Assembly: GCA_027338645.1 (NCBI GenBank)
Contig: DAHWSH010000043.1
Coordinates: 1 to 32,753, forward strand
Origin: JAJZIH01 sp021785265
GTDB lineage: Bacteria; Pseudomonadota; Gammaproteobacteria; JAKAQQ01
Direction of reading: 5' to 3'
DNA: 32,753 nt
In this document: positions 1 to 8,665 of the stretch, in pieces
Layout of the letters: the number at the start of each line of letters is the position of its first letter
Position numbering within the stretch: position 1 is the stretch's first letter
Translations under genes and position numbers: made by a program
The notes under the pieces: generated by a model
The model's database searches: none
What the model was told of the DNA's origin: nothing
The model's input: the letters and a program-made list of their open reading frames with translations, nothing else

Positions 1-219
1 CGCCTTCCGTAACTGCACCGCACGTTTGCCCTGGCCCCGGGCCTTCAACCGCACCTTGTACGCCCACGCCCGGTGCATCCCGAACGACGCCGAGATCGCC
101 GCCAGCGACTCGCCCTCCGCCATCCGGTCCAGCGCCATGAAGCGCATCCCCTCCAGCGTCTCCCGGGTCAACGTCCGACCATCGATCTTCATATCCCCTT
201 GGACCACAGTCGATGCCAT
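1..219 (-). CDS. IS630-family transposase, N-terminal part (cut by window edge)
   Basis: Reading leftwards from ATG at 219, about 73 codons are open to the window edge. The peptide has a helix-turn-helix typical of IS630-type transposase N-termini (MRFMALDRMAEGESLAAI followed by SFGMHRAWAYK). IS630 transposases bind the element ends with this domain and cut with a downstream DDE domain, which would lie outside the window. The start codon lies just inside a 17-bp terminal sequence at 233-249. The opposite-strand reading here is a shadow. Family assignment is from recognised sequence; whether the full gene is intact cannot be seen. Confidence 0.75.
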   Translation of the reverse strand, partial: MASTVVQGDMKIDGRTLTRETLEGMRFMALDRMAEGESLAAISASFGMHRAWAYKVRLKARGQGKRAVQLRKA

Positions 220-232
220 TTGTTCCCTAATC

Positions 233-249
233 TACTGACTTATGAGTAA
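233..249. repeat. terminal inverted repeat of IS630-like element (left copy)
   Basis: Read outward from the element this is TACTGACTTATGAGTAA. It matches 15 of 17 bases with the outward end at 32737-32753, next to the C-terminal end of an IS630-type transposase. The element boundary is therefore placed at about 249. Confidence 0.65.
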
Positions 250-374
250 AGGAACTAGCGTAATCACTCTGGACGGAGTATCTTCCTTCGTGCGTCTGAC
301 AAACGCGTAACTTCGGACAGCAACAGGCCCAAGATTGGTGGATCAGCGCTGCCGAAAGCAGCCTTTGGCAACGC

Positions 375-794
375 TCACAGCTTCGATTCGTTCGCGTTCG
401 AGCGGAGCCTGGCGTCTAATCCCGCGAGATCACCCAATACCCAAAGTTCGGTAATGTGCCCATCCTCCAGCCGGAAGAGAGCGGCTCCATGCCAGTGTAC
501 CGGCAGCCCCGAAGGTCGATAACCCCGGAAATCCGCGACGTGTACGCCAGCGAATCGCATTTTTGCGAATGCGAGCGACCCCTCGCAGACGCACTCGAGA
601 ATATCGCAGCGATAGTTCTCAAGGGCAGAGCGAACTTCGCACACGTAGTCCCAGAATTGAGCTCGACCGCTTGTTTCGGCGCCGAGCGAGCCACGGAATA
701 CGAAGTTCTCAGACAGGATTTCGCCAACTGCCGAATGACTTCCTACATTCCAGATTCGCTCGTAGAAATCTCTGACCAGATTGGGAGTAGTCAT
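375..794 (-). CDS. SnoaL-like / NTF2-fold polyketide cyclase-type protein
   Basis: A protein of about 139 residues with the cone-barrel pattern of SnoaL-like proteins: N-terminal helix LVRDFYERIWN, then VGEILSENFVFRGSL, a WDYVCEVRSALENYRC helix, and strands ending in GAALFRLEDGHITELWVLGD. Such proteins act as small-molecule cyclases, isomerases or hydrolases; the substrate cannot be told from sequence. The ATG at 794 gives the usual family N-terminus; a GTG at 821 in the same frame would add nine residues. No convincing Shine-Dalgarno is seen for either. It stands alone between the IS630 fragment and a non-coding stretch and is likely accessory DNA. Confidence 0.7.
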   Translation of the reverse strand: MTTPNLVRDFYERIWNVGSHSAVGEILSENFVFRGSLGAETSGRAQFWDYVCEVRSALENYRCDILECVCEGSLAFAKMRFAGVHVADFRGYRPSGLPVHWHGAALFRLEDGHITELWVLGDLAGLDARLRSNANESKL

Positions 795-1314
795 CGGTTG
801 ACGACGTGGGGCCGACTCCACCTATCGTATCAAGCCGGAGGCGCGGTCGCCGGGGCGTGACGAAGCTGTCGGCGAACTTTTCGTTGAGACATGGCTCAGG
901 CCAGGCAGGACCTGCCATTGACCGCCGCGTCCGAACCTCCCCGCATCATGACCGCTGGGCGCGGTTTCTCATAGTCGCCTGACGCTGCCGCTGTCACGAC
1001 ATTGCCCCTCTTCACGAAGTGTCAAAATCCGAAACCGATTCGATCCACAGCATGGCCTCTCGCTCTCTCGCCGGATCCAAACCCGCGACTGCCTTGTGAT
1101 CCATCGCTGAACGGCCCGAGCGTGGGGATCGGGTACGATGAAAGGTCGCTCGCGCAGGACGCGCATTCGTTCAGATGCTCGTGCCATGGGAGACCCTCTT
1201 GTGTAAGGCGTTACACTCGACCATTCAAGGGGGTGTTTCTCCACAAGACCGGCTCTTCAATCCCCGTCAGACGGGAAGCCCCTCACGTTTCTCCCGATCC
1301 CTCCGAAAATTCCC
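795..1314. other. intergenic stretch without a recognisable gene
   Basis: About 500 bases between the SnoaL-like gene and the 3' end of the GH92 gene. Open frames on both strands overlap each other, have no recognisable domain and no good ribosome site. The longest minus-strand one (about 969-1244) is arginine-rich. I see no tRNA and no clear terminator for the GH92 gene. Confidence 0.5.
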
Positions 1315-4300
1315 TCAGGGATCCCACGACCCTGCGATTGCCACGGGGAGCGAGACCGTCCGGACCGTGTAGGCCCGCCGACCGGAGTGCCGCCAGATCC
1401 GGACCAGGGTCCCCTCGGCTCCATCGCTGACGTAGATCGAGCGCCCCAGGGCGCCCAGCACGACATCGAACGGGCCCACCCCAGCCGGGATCGGTCGCAG
1501 CGCACGTCCGAGACGGGTGTCGATCGGGGTGATGCGATTTGTGGCGTAGTCCGGAACGTAGAGGATCCGGCCGGATCGGGAAAGGGCTGGCGTGCCCGGC
1601 ATGAGGCCTGAGGGGATGGCCGGCAGAGTCTTGTCGCTGAGCAGGTCGAGAGGAACCACGAGATCCCGGGAGGATTCGACCACATAGAGACGCTGCCCGT
1701 TCGGGGAGAGCGCGAGCGCCGAGGGCGATCCCCCGACCGGAATGGCTGTCTCCGTTTTCCGGCTGGCGGTCAGGATCGGCAGGATGTCTTCTGTTCCCCC
1801 TTCGGCGACATAGAGATGCGTGCCCGCCGGGTCGAGTGCCAGGGCGTCGGGACCGGGGCCGGTTGCGATCGGCGTTTCGGCTTTCAGGGTCTTGAGATCA
1901 AACGGTTCGACCGTGTTGCTGCCACTGTTGGCCACCCAGAGAATCGACTGCCCCGGATCGATCAGGAGTGCCGAGGGACTCTCCCCGGTTGCGAGCGTCG
2001 CGATGATTTTCTGGCTTCGGGTATCGATGACCGACAGGCTGTTCGAACCCGAGTTGGCGACAAAAAGCCGGCGCCCATGCGGCCCGAAGACCGCGGCATC
2101 CGGATTGTTGCCGACCGCGATTTCGGGTCCCAGGGCCCCATTGTCCGGATCGACGGCGACCACGGCATTGTCGGCATTCCCCAGGCTGTAGAGCAAAGGC
2201 AGGCTCGAGGCGGGATGGGTGCTGATGCGGAGTGGGATCAGGAGCGTGGGCAGGATGGCTCCCGTCGTGGTCCGTGCCCCGACGCGGAGGTCGTAGTAGC
2301 CCGACCGGAGTGCGTTCGGGATCCTGACGGTGAGCCGGACGGTCCGATGGTTTTTCGCTTTGAGCGACACCTGGCCACGGAGGGTCCGGGCACCCAAAGC
2401 GTGCGGGAGGCCGAGCGTCCAGTGGAGCACCGTGTGTCGGGTCGTCGGTTGCCCCACGAAGCGGAAGGCGACGGTCGCACGGCTGCCCGGGCGCAGGAGG
2501 TATTGGCGGTGAAGTGCGGTCAGCCGGATGCTCGTCGAGGGCGGAAAATGAAGGGGGCCAGCCGGGAAGGAGGGCGGCGCATCCGCGGGCGCGCTGCCCC
2601 ATTGCCGGTCCGGATGGGCAGCGAGCGTGAAATCAAGGGTGAGCTGTCCGGTCGCCGGGAGGGCGAGCCAGGTGCGTGCGTCGGGCTGTCCGTTGATCGA
2701 AAGGGCGCGGACATAGGGCCGGTTGGGAGCTGCGGTGGGGGCTTTCACCGTGATCCGGAGTCCCTGGGGAGAGTCCAGCCGGACCTCGCGGAACAGGGGA
2801 CTGCCGATGTCGAGATCCCGCACGGAGGGATTTTGCGGATAAAGACCGATCGCACTCCACACGTACCAGGCACTCATGGTGCCCAGGTCATCGTTTCCGG
2901 GCAGTCCGGCCGGGGTCGGCAGGTAAAGGGTGGTGAGGGCCCGGCGCAGGACGGCCTGGGTCCGCCAGGGCGCCCCGTCCGAAAGATAAACCCAGGGGCT
3001 GCCTATCGTGGGCTCATTGCCGAGCCAGGCGAAGGGTTGGCTCTGGCCGGCGTTCAGGTGCGTGAAAAAGCGGTTGAGGAGACGCCGGGTGGCCAGCCGG
3101 CCGCCCAGTCCCCGGATCAGGTCGGTCAGATCCTCTGGCACCATCCAGGTGTACTGGATCGCGTTGCCCTCCTGGAAACCGCTTTGGCCGTTCGCAGTCA
3201 AGGGCGTGACGAGGAAAGCTCCGCTGCGATTCCGCGGCAGGATCTCGTGTGCCGAGGTATCCAGGAGATGGGCCCAGTTCATCGAACGCCGGAGGAAGCG
3301 CACCGCGATCGCCCGTGCGCCGAGTGCTTTCGCGAGCTCGGCAATCGAGAAGTCGTCGAGCGAGTATTCGAGAGTTTCCGAAGCACCGTTCGGCACCGGG
3401 GCCACCGAGGTGGTGAGGTTGTGTGCGACGTAACCGTGCTTGAGGTAGAAGGAGAGTCCCGGCCGTTCCACATACCAGCCCTGGCCGGGTCTGCCGTGGG
3501 TCCGGGTGGCTCCGCGAACCATGAAGTGCAAAGCTTGGCGCGCGTTGAAGCGGCGCGCCCCGAAGGCATAGGCACCCGCCAGGATGGCATCCGCCGAATC
3601 CCCGCCCATGACACCGGTATAACCGTTCGCGAGCGGCCACTTGGGCAGCCATCCGCCTTGGGCGGCATCGCGAACGAGAGACTGCATCATCTCGCTCGTC
3701 CGCCGGGGAACCAGGAGGGCGAGCAGGGGGATTTCCGTTCGGTAAATGTCCCAGCCGGAGAAGTTCGCGTACTGCGCATCTCCCCGAGGGAGCTGGTGGA
3801 TCCGGCCATCGAAACCGATGTAGCGACCCGTCACGTCGCTGAAGAGGGTGGGCTGAAGAAGCACGTGATAAAGCGCCGAGTAAAAGGTCACCCGCTCGCT
3901 CCGCGTGCCACCCCGGATCCGGATCCGCCCGAGCAGGCGAGTCCAGGTCTGTTTCGCCTGGCGCCGGACGCGCTTGAGGCTCCAGGTCCGCGCTCCGGCC
4001 TTGAGGTTGGCCAGGGCCCCCTTGATGCTGACGTAGGAAATCGCGACCTGGACCTTGACGGACCGCCTGTTGGCCGGGAAGCTGACCCAGCCGCCCGAAC
4101 CCACTCCAGAGACGCTGCGCGCGCCGGGATGGACCCGGTTATTCGACCAGGTGCCACTGTGGTGGAGGGGACGGTTGAAACGGGCCACGAAATAGACCGT
4201 GAAGCGGTCCGGCATGCCGCAGAAACCGCCGCTCGTCGCGGATCCGGCCACTTCCCGCCGGTTCATGACCTGGAAACGGGCAGCGCTCACCCCCGCCTGG

Positions 4301-4875
4301 TCCGAGGAGACTTTGAAAAGAAGGTGCTGGCTTGTGCCTGCGGGAAAGGTGAAACGGCCGAGCCCGGTGCGACGGGTGACCGTGATCTCGGCCCGGATCG
4401 CAGGCCGCCCGAGGCTCACCGCGTACCAGCCGGGATGGGCCACTTCGGTCGTATGCGAAAAGACCGCGGACTGGGACCAGGGTTTGACGACGGCTCCGCT
4501 GTTCGGGAGGATGTCGAAGTCGCCCATCACCGAGCAGCCCGGCCCGCTCAGGTGAGTCAATCCGAAACCCAGAATGCGGTGGTCTGGATAGTTGTATCCG
4601 CCACCCGCCGGTTCCGAGGGCGTGTCCGGGCTCCACTGGATCATGCCGAAGGGTCGGCTGGCCCCGGGATAGGTGTCGATCGCTCCACCCTGAGGGGTTC
4701 CCGACGTGCCGACGAAGGGATCGACGAGCTGCCAAGCGGTCAGTCCGGCTGTGCGGTGGGCGTCTGCCCAGGCGGCCGGGGTCGTGCCGTGGGTTAGCAC
4801 GAAGATCAGTACGGCACAGGCGAGCAGGGGGAGTCCACGGATCAGGGAACAGGCGGGGCGAGTGCAGTTTGGCAT
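1315..4875 (-). CDS. secreted GH92 alpha-mannosidase with C-terminal YVTN beta-propeller
   Basis: From ATG 4875 (GAGG about 8 nt upstream) the protein has 1,186 residues. A longer frame to 4938 would bury the signal peptide, so the later start is preferred. Residues 1-37 form a signal peptide. Residues about 48-760 are a GH92 domain: N-terminal beta-sandwich beginning VDPFVGTSG, then the catalytic alpha/alpha barrel with GFQEGN (general-acid Glu near 569) and PGNDDLGTMSAWYVWSAIG (acidic pair near 662-663). GH92 enzymes are calcium-dependent exo-alpha-mannosidases. After a linker of about 130 residues, residues about 895-1186 carry repeated blades with VANSGSN-type motifs, a YncE/YVTN-like propeller. 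It probably acts in the periplasm or outside the cell. The adjacent divergent operon encodes uptake and conversion of a hexose, which supports mannose release. The propeller fusion is unusual for GH92; its binding partner is unknown. Confidence 0.9.
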   Translation of the reverse strand: MPNCTRPACSLIRGLPLLACAVLIFVLTHGTTPAAWADAHRTAGLTAWQLVDPFVGTSGTPQGGAIDTYPGASRPFGMIQWSPDTPSEPAGGGYNYPDHRILGFGLTHLSGPGCSVMGDFDILPNSGAVVKPWSQSAVFSHTTEVAHPGWYAVSLGRPAIRAEITVTRRTGLGRFTFPAGTSQHLLFKVSSDQAGVSAARFQVMNRREVAGSATSGGFCGMPDRFTVYFVARFNRPLHHSGTWSNNRVHPGARSVSGVGSGGWVSFPANRRSVKVQVAISYVSIKGALANLKAGARTWSLKRVRRQAKQTWTRLLGRIRIRGGTRSERVTFYSALYHVLLQPTLFSDVTGRYIGFDGRIHQLPRGDAQYANFSGWDIYRTEIPLLALLVPRRTSEMMQSLVRDAAQGGWLPKWPLANGYTGVMGGDSADAILAGAYAFGARRFNARQALHFMVRGATRTHGRPGQGWYVERPGLSFYLKHGYVAHNLTTSVAPVPNGASETLEYSLDDFSIAELAKALGARAIAVRFLRRSMNWAHLLDTSAHEILPRNRSGAFLVTPLTANGQSGFQEGNAIQYTWMVPEDLTDLIRGLGGRLATRRLLNRFFTHLNAGQSQPFAWLGNEPTIGSPWVYLSDGAPWRTQAVLRRALTTLYLPTPAGLPGNDDLGTMSAWYVWSAIGLYPQNPSVRDLDIGSPLFREVRLDSPQGLRITVKAPTAAPNRPYVRALSINGQPDARTWLALPATGQLTLDFTLAAHPDRQWGSAPADAPPSFPAGPLHFPPSTSIRLTALHRQYLLRPGSRATVAFRFVGQPTTRHTVLHWTLGLPHALGARTLRGQVSLKAKNHRTVRLTVRIPNALRSGYYDLRVGARTTTGAILPTLLIPLRISTHPASSLPLLYSLGNADNAVVAVDPDNGALGPEIAVGNNPDAAVFGPHGRRLFVANSGSNSLSVIDTRSQKIIATLATGESPSALLIDPGQSILWVANSGSNTVEPFDLKTLKAETPIATGPGPDALALDPAGTHLYVAEGGTEDILPILTASRKTETAIPVGGSPSALALSPNGQRLYVVESSRDLVVPLDLLSDKTLPAIPSGLMPGTPALSRSGRILYVPDYATNRITPIDTRLGRALRPIPAGVGPFDVVLGALGRSIYVSDGAEGTLVRIWRHSGRRAYTVRTVSLPVAIAGSWDP

Positions 4876-5081
4876 GGCGAACCCTCGAGAAAGCGGATCA
4901 GGGCAGGTGACGGCCCGACTCCCCAGGGCTCCCGTCACGGCACAACACCCGCCTCCTCCGGGATAGCGGAAAGTCTAACGCCAAAGATGAGGACTTGGGG
5001 TTTTCTGGTAGGCGGTCGCCCGGGTCTGAAAAAATCACGGGTCCGGGGTATCTTGTGGGGGTCCCACCTGCCGGATCCCCC

Positions 5082-6410
5082 GTGGCGCATCCCTCCCGCC
5101 AGCCCAGCCGTGCCGTCGTGATCAGTGACCGTCAGGCCATGATCTTCATTACCATCATCTTTTTCATGTGGGGTTTCATCACGAGTCTCAACGACATCCT
5201 GATCCCCCACCTCAAATCCCTTTTCAACCTCGACTACGTCGGCATCATGCTCGTCCAGTTCACCTTCTTCGGGGCCTATTTCGTGATGTCTCTGCCCTCG
5301 AGCTGGATCGTGGGCAGACTGGGTTATCCCGCGAGCATGGGTCTGGGGCTTGCGCTTTCCGCCCTGGGGGCCGTGCTCTTCGAGCCGGCTGCCCTCTGGG
5401 TCTCCTATCCCTTTTTTCTCGCGGCACTGTTCATCCTGGCGAGCGGCATCACGCTGCTCCAGGTGGCGGCCAACCCCTATGTCACCCTCCTCGGTCCACC
5501 CGCCGGCGGGGCGAGTCGCCTCAACCTGGCCCAGGCCTTGAACTCGCTCGGCACCACCCTGGGTCCGATCATCGGGGGGGCACTCATCCTGGCTGTCCCG
5601 ACCGTCGCTCCGGCACTCCGCGCCCACTGGCCCGCAGTCCTCGAGCAGGCCTACCGTCTCAAGCAATCCGCGCTCGTCGAAGGGCCCTACCTGGGCTTGG
5701 GCTTGTTACTCGCGCTGATCGCGGGGGGCGTGTTCCTGCTCCGTCTCCCCGCTCTCTCCGAAGCCCGGAGCCCCCGTCTGCCCGTGGGTCTGCTCCGGGA
5801 GGCGTTCCGGGACCTGCCCCGCTACCGTCATCTCCTCTGGGGGATGGTGGGGATCTTCCTCTATGTCGGCGCGGAGGTCACGATCGGCAGTTTCATGATC
5901 AGCTACATCACGCATCGGCGCTACGGTGACATTCCGCTCAACCGGGCGGCAATCTTTGTCTCGCTGTACTGGATGGGCGCCATGATTGGACGTTTCATCG
6001 GTTCGGGCATCCTGCGTCGCCTGGACGCCGGTCGGCTGCTCGGGCTTTGTGCCATCGTCAATGCGCTTCTGGTTTCAGTCACCCTCATGGCCCACGGGGA
6101 TCTTGCGGTCGTGAGCATCGTCGCGACCGGGCTTTTCAACTCGATCATGTTTCCGAACATCTTTGCCCTGGCGATCGCCGATCTCGGACCCCGGACCGCC
6201 GAAGCCTCCGGGCTGCTCGTCATGGCCATCGTGGGGGGCGCCGTGATCCCCCTGGCGCAGGGTTTTCTGGCAGATCGGATCGGCATCCATCACGCCTATC
6301 TCCTGCCGCTCGCCTGTTATCTCTATCTCGTCTATTACGGGTTTCGGGGTTCCCGCGTGACCGTCCTGGAATCGGCCCCGCCACTTCCCGCAGGGCTCCG
6401 CGGTGGCTAG
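5082..6410 (+). CDS. MFS sugar permease, FucP/GluP family (FHS)
   Basis: An inner-membrane 12-helix transporter of about 442 residues. The first helix contains FFMWGFITSLNDILIPHLK, the hallmark of the fucose/glucose-galactose proton symporters, and AANPYVTLLG plus RLNLAQALNSLGTTLGP follow as in FucP. GTG at 5082 gives the usual short cytoplasmic N-terminus; GTG 5118 and ATG 5139 are alternatives, and the frame is open back to 4995. None has a strong Shine-Dalgarno. The next gene starts inside its last eight bases, so translation is probably coupled. The neighbouring mannosidase, mannose isomerase-like gene and fructokinase suggest mannose as substrate; that is inference from context. Confidence 0.88.
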   Translation: MAHPSRQPSRAVVISDRQAMIFITIIFFMWGFITSLNDILIPHLKSLFNLDYVGIMLVQFTFFGAYFVMSLPSSWIVGRLGYPASMGLGLALSALGAVLFEPAALWVSYPFFLAALFILASGITLLQVAANPYVTLLGPPAGGASRLNLAQALNSLGTTLGPIIGGALILAVPTVAPALRAHWPAVLEQAYRLKQSALVEGPYLGLGLLLALIAGGVFLLRLPALSEARSPRLPVGLLREAFRDLPRYRHLLWGMVGIFLYVGAEVTIGSFMISYITHRRYGDIPLNRAAIFVSLYWMGAMIGRFIGSGILRRLDAGRLLGLCAIVNALLVSVTLMAHGDLAVVSIVATGLFNSIMFPNIFALAIADLGPRTAEASGLLVMAIVGGAVIPLAQGFLADRIGIHHAYLLPLACYLYLVYYGFRGSRVTVLESAPPLPAGLRGG

Positions 6411-7380
6411 GCTCGTCTCCTTTGGCGAGGCCTTGATCGATTTCGTCTCCGAACCCCAAGCCAACGGAGCCCCGCCGGCCTTCCGTCAGCATGCCGGAGG
6501 AGCGCCCGCCAACGTGGCGGTCGCCGTCTCCCGCCTGGGCGGTCAGGCGAGTTTCGTGGGAGGGCTTGCAAGCGACCCCTTTGGCGACTTTCTCCTGGAA
6601 TCCCTGAACCGGGCCGGGGTCGGGACGGCGGGTGTGGTCCGCACGCCCTGCGCGAGAACGGCCCTGGCTTTCGTGTTCCTGGATGACGCCGGTGAGCGGA
6701 GTTTCCGTTTCTATCTGGACTCTCCGGCCCATCTGGCTTTCCGACCCGAGGATTTTCGGGAGACGGATTTCGGGCCCGACATTGTCTTCCACGCCGGATC
6801 CAACACCCTGACGGATCCCGCCAGTGCCATAACCACCCTCCACGCCCTCGATCAGGCCAGGCAGAAGGGATCGATGTTGAGCTTCGATCTCAACCTGCGG
6901 CTTCCGCTCTGGCCGGCGGGATGCGATCCCCGGGATCCCGTCTGGCAGGCGCTCCGGCGGGTGCATCTCGTCAAACTGTCCCGCGAGGAACTCGATTGGC
7001 TGGCGCAGGCTGAGGGCGGCGGGAGACTCGTGATCCAACGTCTCTTGGACGGGGAGGCCCGTCTCATCGTGGTGACGGATGGTCCCCGACCCCTCTCTTA
7101 TTTCACGCATGAATATGAAGGTGAAATCCCGGCCTGGCCCGTTGTGGCGCGGGATAGCACTGCGGCCGGAGACGCCTTCTGGGGCGGCTTTCTCTGTGAG
7201 CTCGTCCGTCAGGAAAACCCCGGGACCGGCCGTGAGGTCTGGTTGTCCGAACGGGGGCGGCTCGAGCAGACGCTCCGCTTTGCCGCGGCCTCGGGTGCCC
7301 TCGCGGTGACCCGTCAAGGGGCGTTCGAGGCCATGCCGCACCGGAGGGAGGTCGAGGATTTTCTCGAGAAGCGTGCGTGA
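6403..7380 (+). CDS. PfkB-family sugar kinase, fructokinase-like
   Basis: A 325-residue ribokinase-fold kinase. The N-terminal substrate signature GGAPANVAVAVSRLGG is at residues 32-47 and the anion-hole and catalytic-base motif DSTAAGDAF at 251-259 (Asp257 is the base). It is closest by eye to fructokinases, which turn fructose and ATP into fructose-6-phosphate. The anion hole reads AAGD rather than the common GAGD, a tolerated change. ATG overlaps the permease stop by eight bases, and its own TGA overlaps the GTG of the next gene, so the three genes form one tight operon. In this setting it would phosphorylate fructose made from mannose. Confidence 0.87.
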   Translation: MARLVSFGEALIDFVSEPQANGAPPAFRQHAGGAPANVAVAVSRLGGQASFVGGLASDPFGDFLLESLNRAGVGTAGVVRTPCARTALAFVFLDDAGERSFRFYLDSPAHLAFRPEDFRETDFGPDIVFHAGSNTLTDPASAITTLHALDQARQKGSMLSFDLNLRLPLWPAGCDPRDPVWQALRRVHLVKLSREELDWLAQAEGGGRLVIQRLLDGEARLIVVTDGPRPLSYFTHEYEGEIPAWPVVARDSTAAGDAFWGGFLCELVRQENPGTGREVWLSERGRLEQTLRFAAASGALAVTRQGAFEAMPHRREVEDFLEKRA

Positions 7381-8588
7381 ACACCTCTCCGGATTTCCGC
7401 TCTCCCATCTTCCTGCGTGACCACATCGCCCGGACACTTGCCTTCTACCGGCCGGTGGCCCGGGATCCTTCGGGCGGCTTTTTCCACTACTTCCGGGACG
7501 ATGGCTCGGTTTACGACCCAAGTCACCGTCACCTCGTGAGCAGTACCCGTTTCGTGTTCAACTTCGCTCGGGCCTTCCGGGAATGGAAGGATCCCGAGGA
7601 TCTCCGGCTGGCCCGCCATGGGCTCGACTTTCTCCACGCAGCCCATCGGGAGTCCGATGGGGCTTACGTCTGGACCCTCCGGGCGGGCCAGCCGGAGGAC
7701 CGGACGCGCCATGCCTACGGTCACGCCTTCGTGCTCCTGGCCCATGCCGTGGCCCTCGAGGCCGGGATCGAAGAGGCCCGATCCGGTCTCCGGGAGGTCT
7801 GGGATCTGCTGGAGACCCGCTTTTACGATCCCCAATACGGGCTCTACCGCGACGAGGCCGATCCTGACTGGCACTTTTCGACCTACCGGGGACAGAATGC
7901 CAACATGCATCTTTGCGAGGCGATGATCGCGGCCTACACGGCAACCGGCGAGCAGCGCTTCCTGAACCGGGCAGCCCAACTGGCCCACCGCATGACGCGG
8001 GAGCAGGCCGCGCTCGGCGGCGGCCTCATCTGGGAACATTATGGTTCCGACTGGCAGATCGACTGGGAATACAACCGGGACCAGCCCCGGGACCTGTTCC
8101 GGCCCTGGGGTTTCCAGGTCGGGCACCAGATCGAGTGGGCCAAGCTGCTCTTGATCCTGGATCGCCTGGATCCGGCACCCTGGCGAAGGGCGCGGGCACG
8201 CGAGCTTTTCGACCGGGCGTGGGCACTCGGGTGGGATGAGGCCCGGGGAGGGCTTTACTATGGCATCCGGCCGGATGGGAGTGTGGCTGACGACGAGAAG
8301 TATTTCTGGGTGCAGGCGGAGGCCATCGCCGCCTCGGCGCATCTGGCCTGCGCCACCGGTGAGGAGTGTTACTGGCAATATTATGAGTCCCTCTGGAACT
8401 ACGCCTGGTCGTTTTTCATCGATCACCGCTATGGAGCCTGGTACCGGATCCTCACGGCGGACAACCGGAAGATCAGTGACGAAAAAAGCCCAGCCGGGAA
8501 ATGCGACTATCACACGATGGGGGCGTGTTACGAGGTTTTGGGACTGGTCGATCCGGGAGTGTTTGAGGGCGGATCAGCGATCGGATAG
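7377..8588 (+). CDS. AGE-family sugar isomerase, mannose isomerase-like
   Basis: A 403-residue alpha/alpha6-barrel protein of the N-acylglucosamine 2-epimerase family. Visible family motifs are STRFVFNFARAF near residue 57, HAYGHAFVLLAHA near 111, NANMHLCEAM near 175, FQVGHQIEWAKLL near 246 and KYFWVQAEA near 305. Members include mannose isomerases and YihS-type aldose-ketose isomerases as well as true epimerases. No sialic-acid genes are nearby, so a free-sugar isomerase is more likely. The GTG start overlaps the fructokinase stop (GTGA). With the mannosidase, permease and fructokinase it completes a mannose to fructose to fructose-6-phosphate route. Exact substrate is inferred. Confidence 0.85.
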   Translation: MNTSPDFRSPIFLRDHIARTLAFYRPVARDPSGGFFHYFRDDGSVYDPSHRHLVSSTRFVFNFARAFREWKDPEDLRLARHGLDFLHAAHRESDGAYVWTLRAGQPEDRTRHAYGHAFVLLAHAVALEAGIEEARSGLREVWDLLETRFYDPQYGLYRDEADPDWHFSTYRGQNANMHLCEAMIAAYTATGEQRFLNRAAQLAHRMTREQAALGGGLIWEHYGSDWQIDWEYNRDQPRDLFRPWGFQVGHQIEWAKLLLILDRLDPAPWRRARARELFDRAWALGWDEARGGLYYGIRPDGSVADDEKYFWVQAEAIAASAHLACATGEECYWQYYESLWNYAWSFFIDHRYGAWYRILTADNRKISDEKSPAGKCDYHTMGACYEVLGLVDPGVFEGGSAIG

Positions 8589-8665
8589 ACTAGACGCGAG
8601 AGCCGGCCGGACTTCCATCTGCTCCTGTCCCTGCCGGGGATCCATCTCACGCGGAGGGTTTTGAC

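Noticed and set aside
295..345. possible integron attC-like site next to the SnoaL gene
   Set aside because: No proper pair of core sites with inverted arms was found.
969..1244. minus-strand 91-codon frame
   Set aside because: Overlaps other frames, no domain, no good ribosome site; left as intergenic.
1816..4797. 993-codon open frame on the plus strand
   Set aside because: It is antisense to the GH92 gene, Arg/Gly/Pro-rich and without a domain; a product of high GC and codon bias.
6220..8513. long minus-strand frames opposite the kinase and isomerase genes
   Set aside because: Shadow frames of the sugar operon; no ribosome sites or families.
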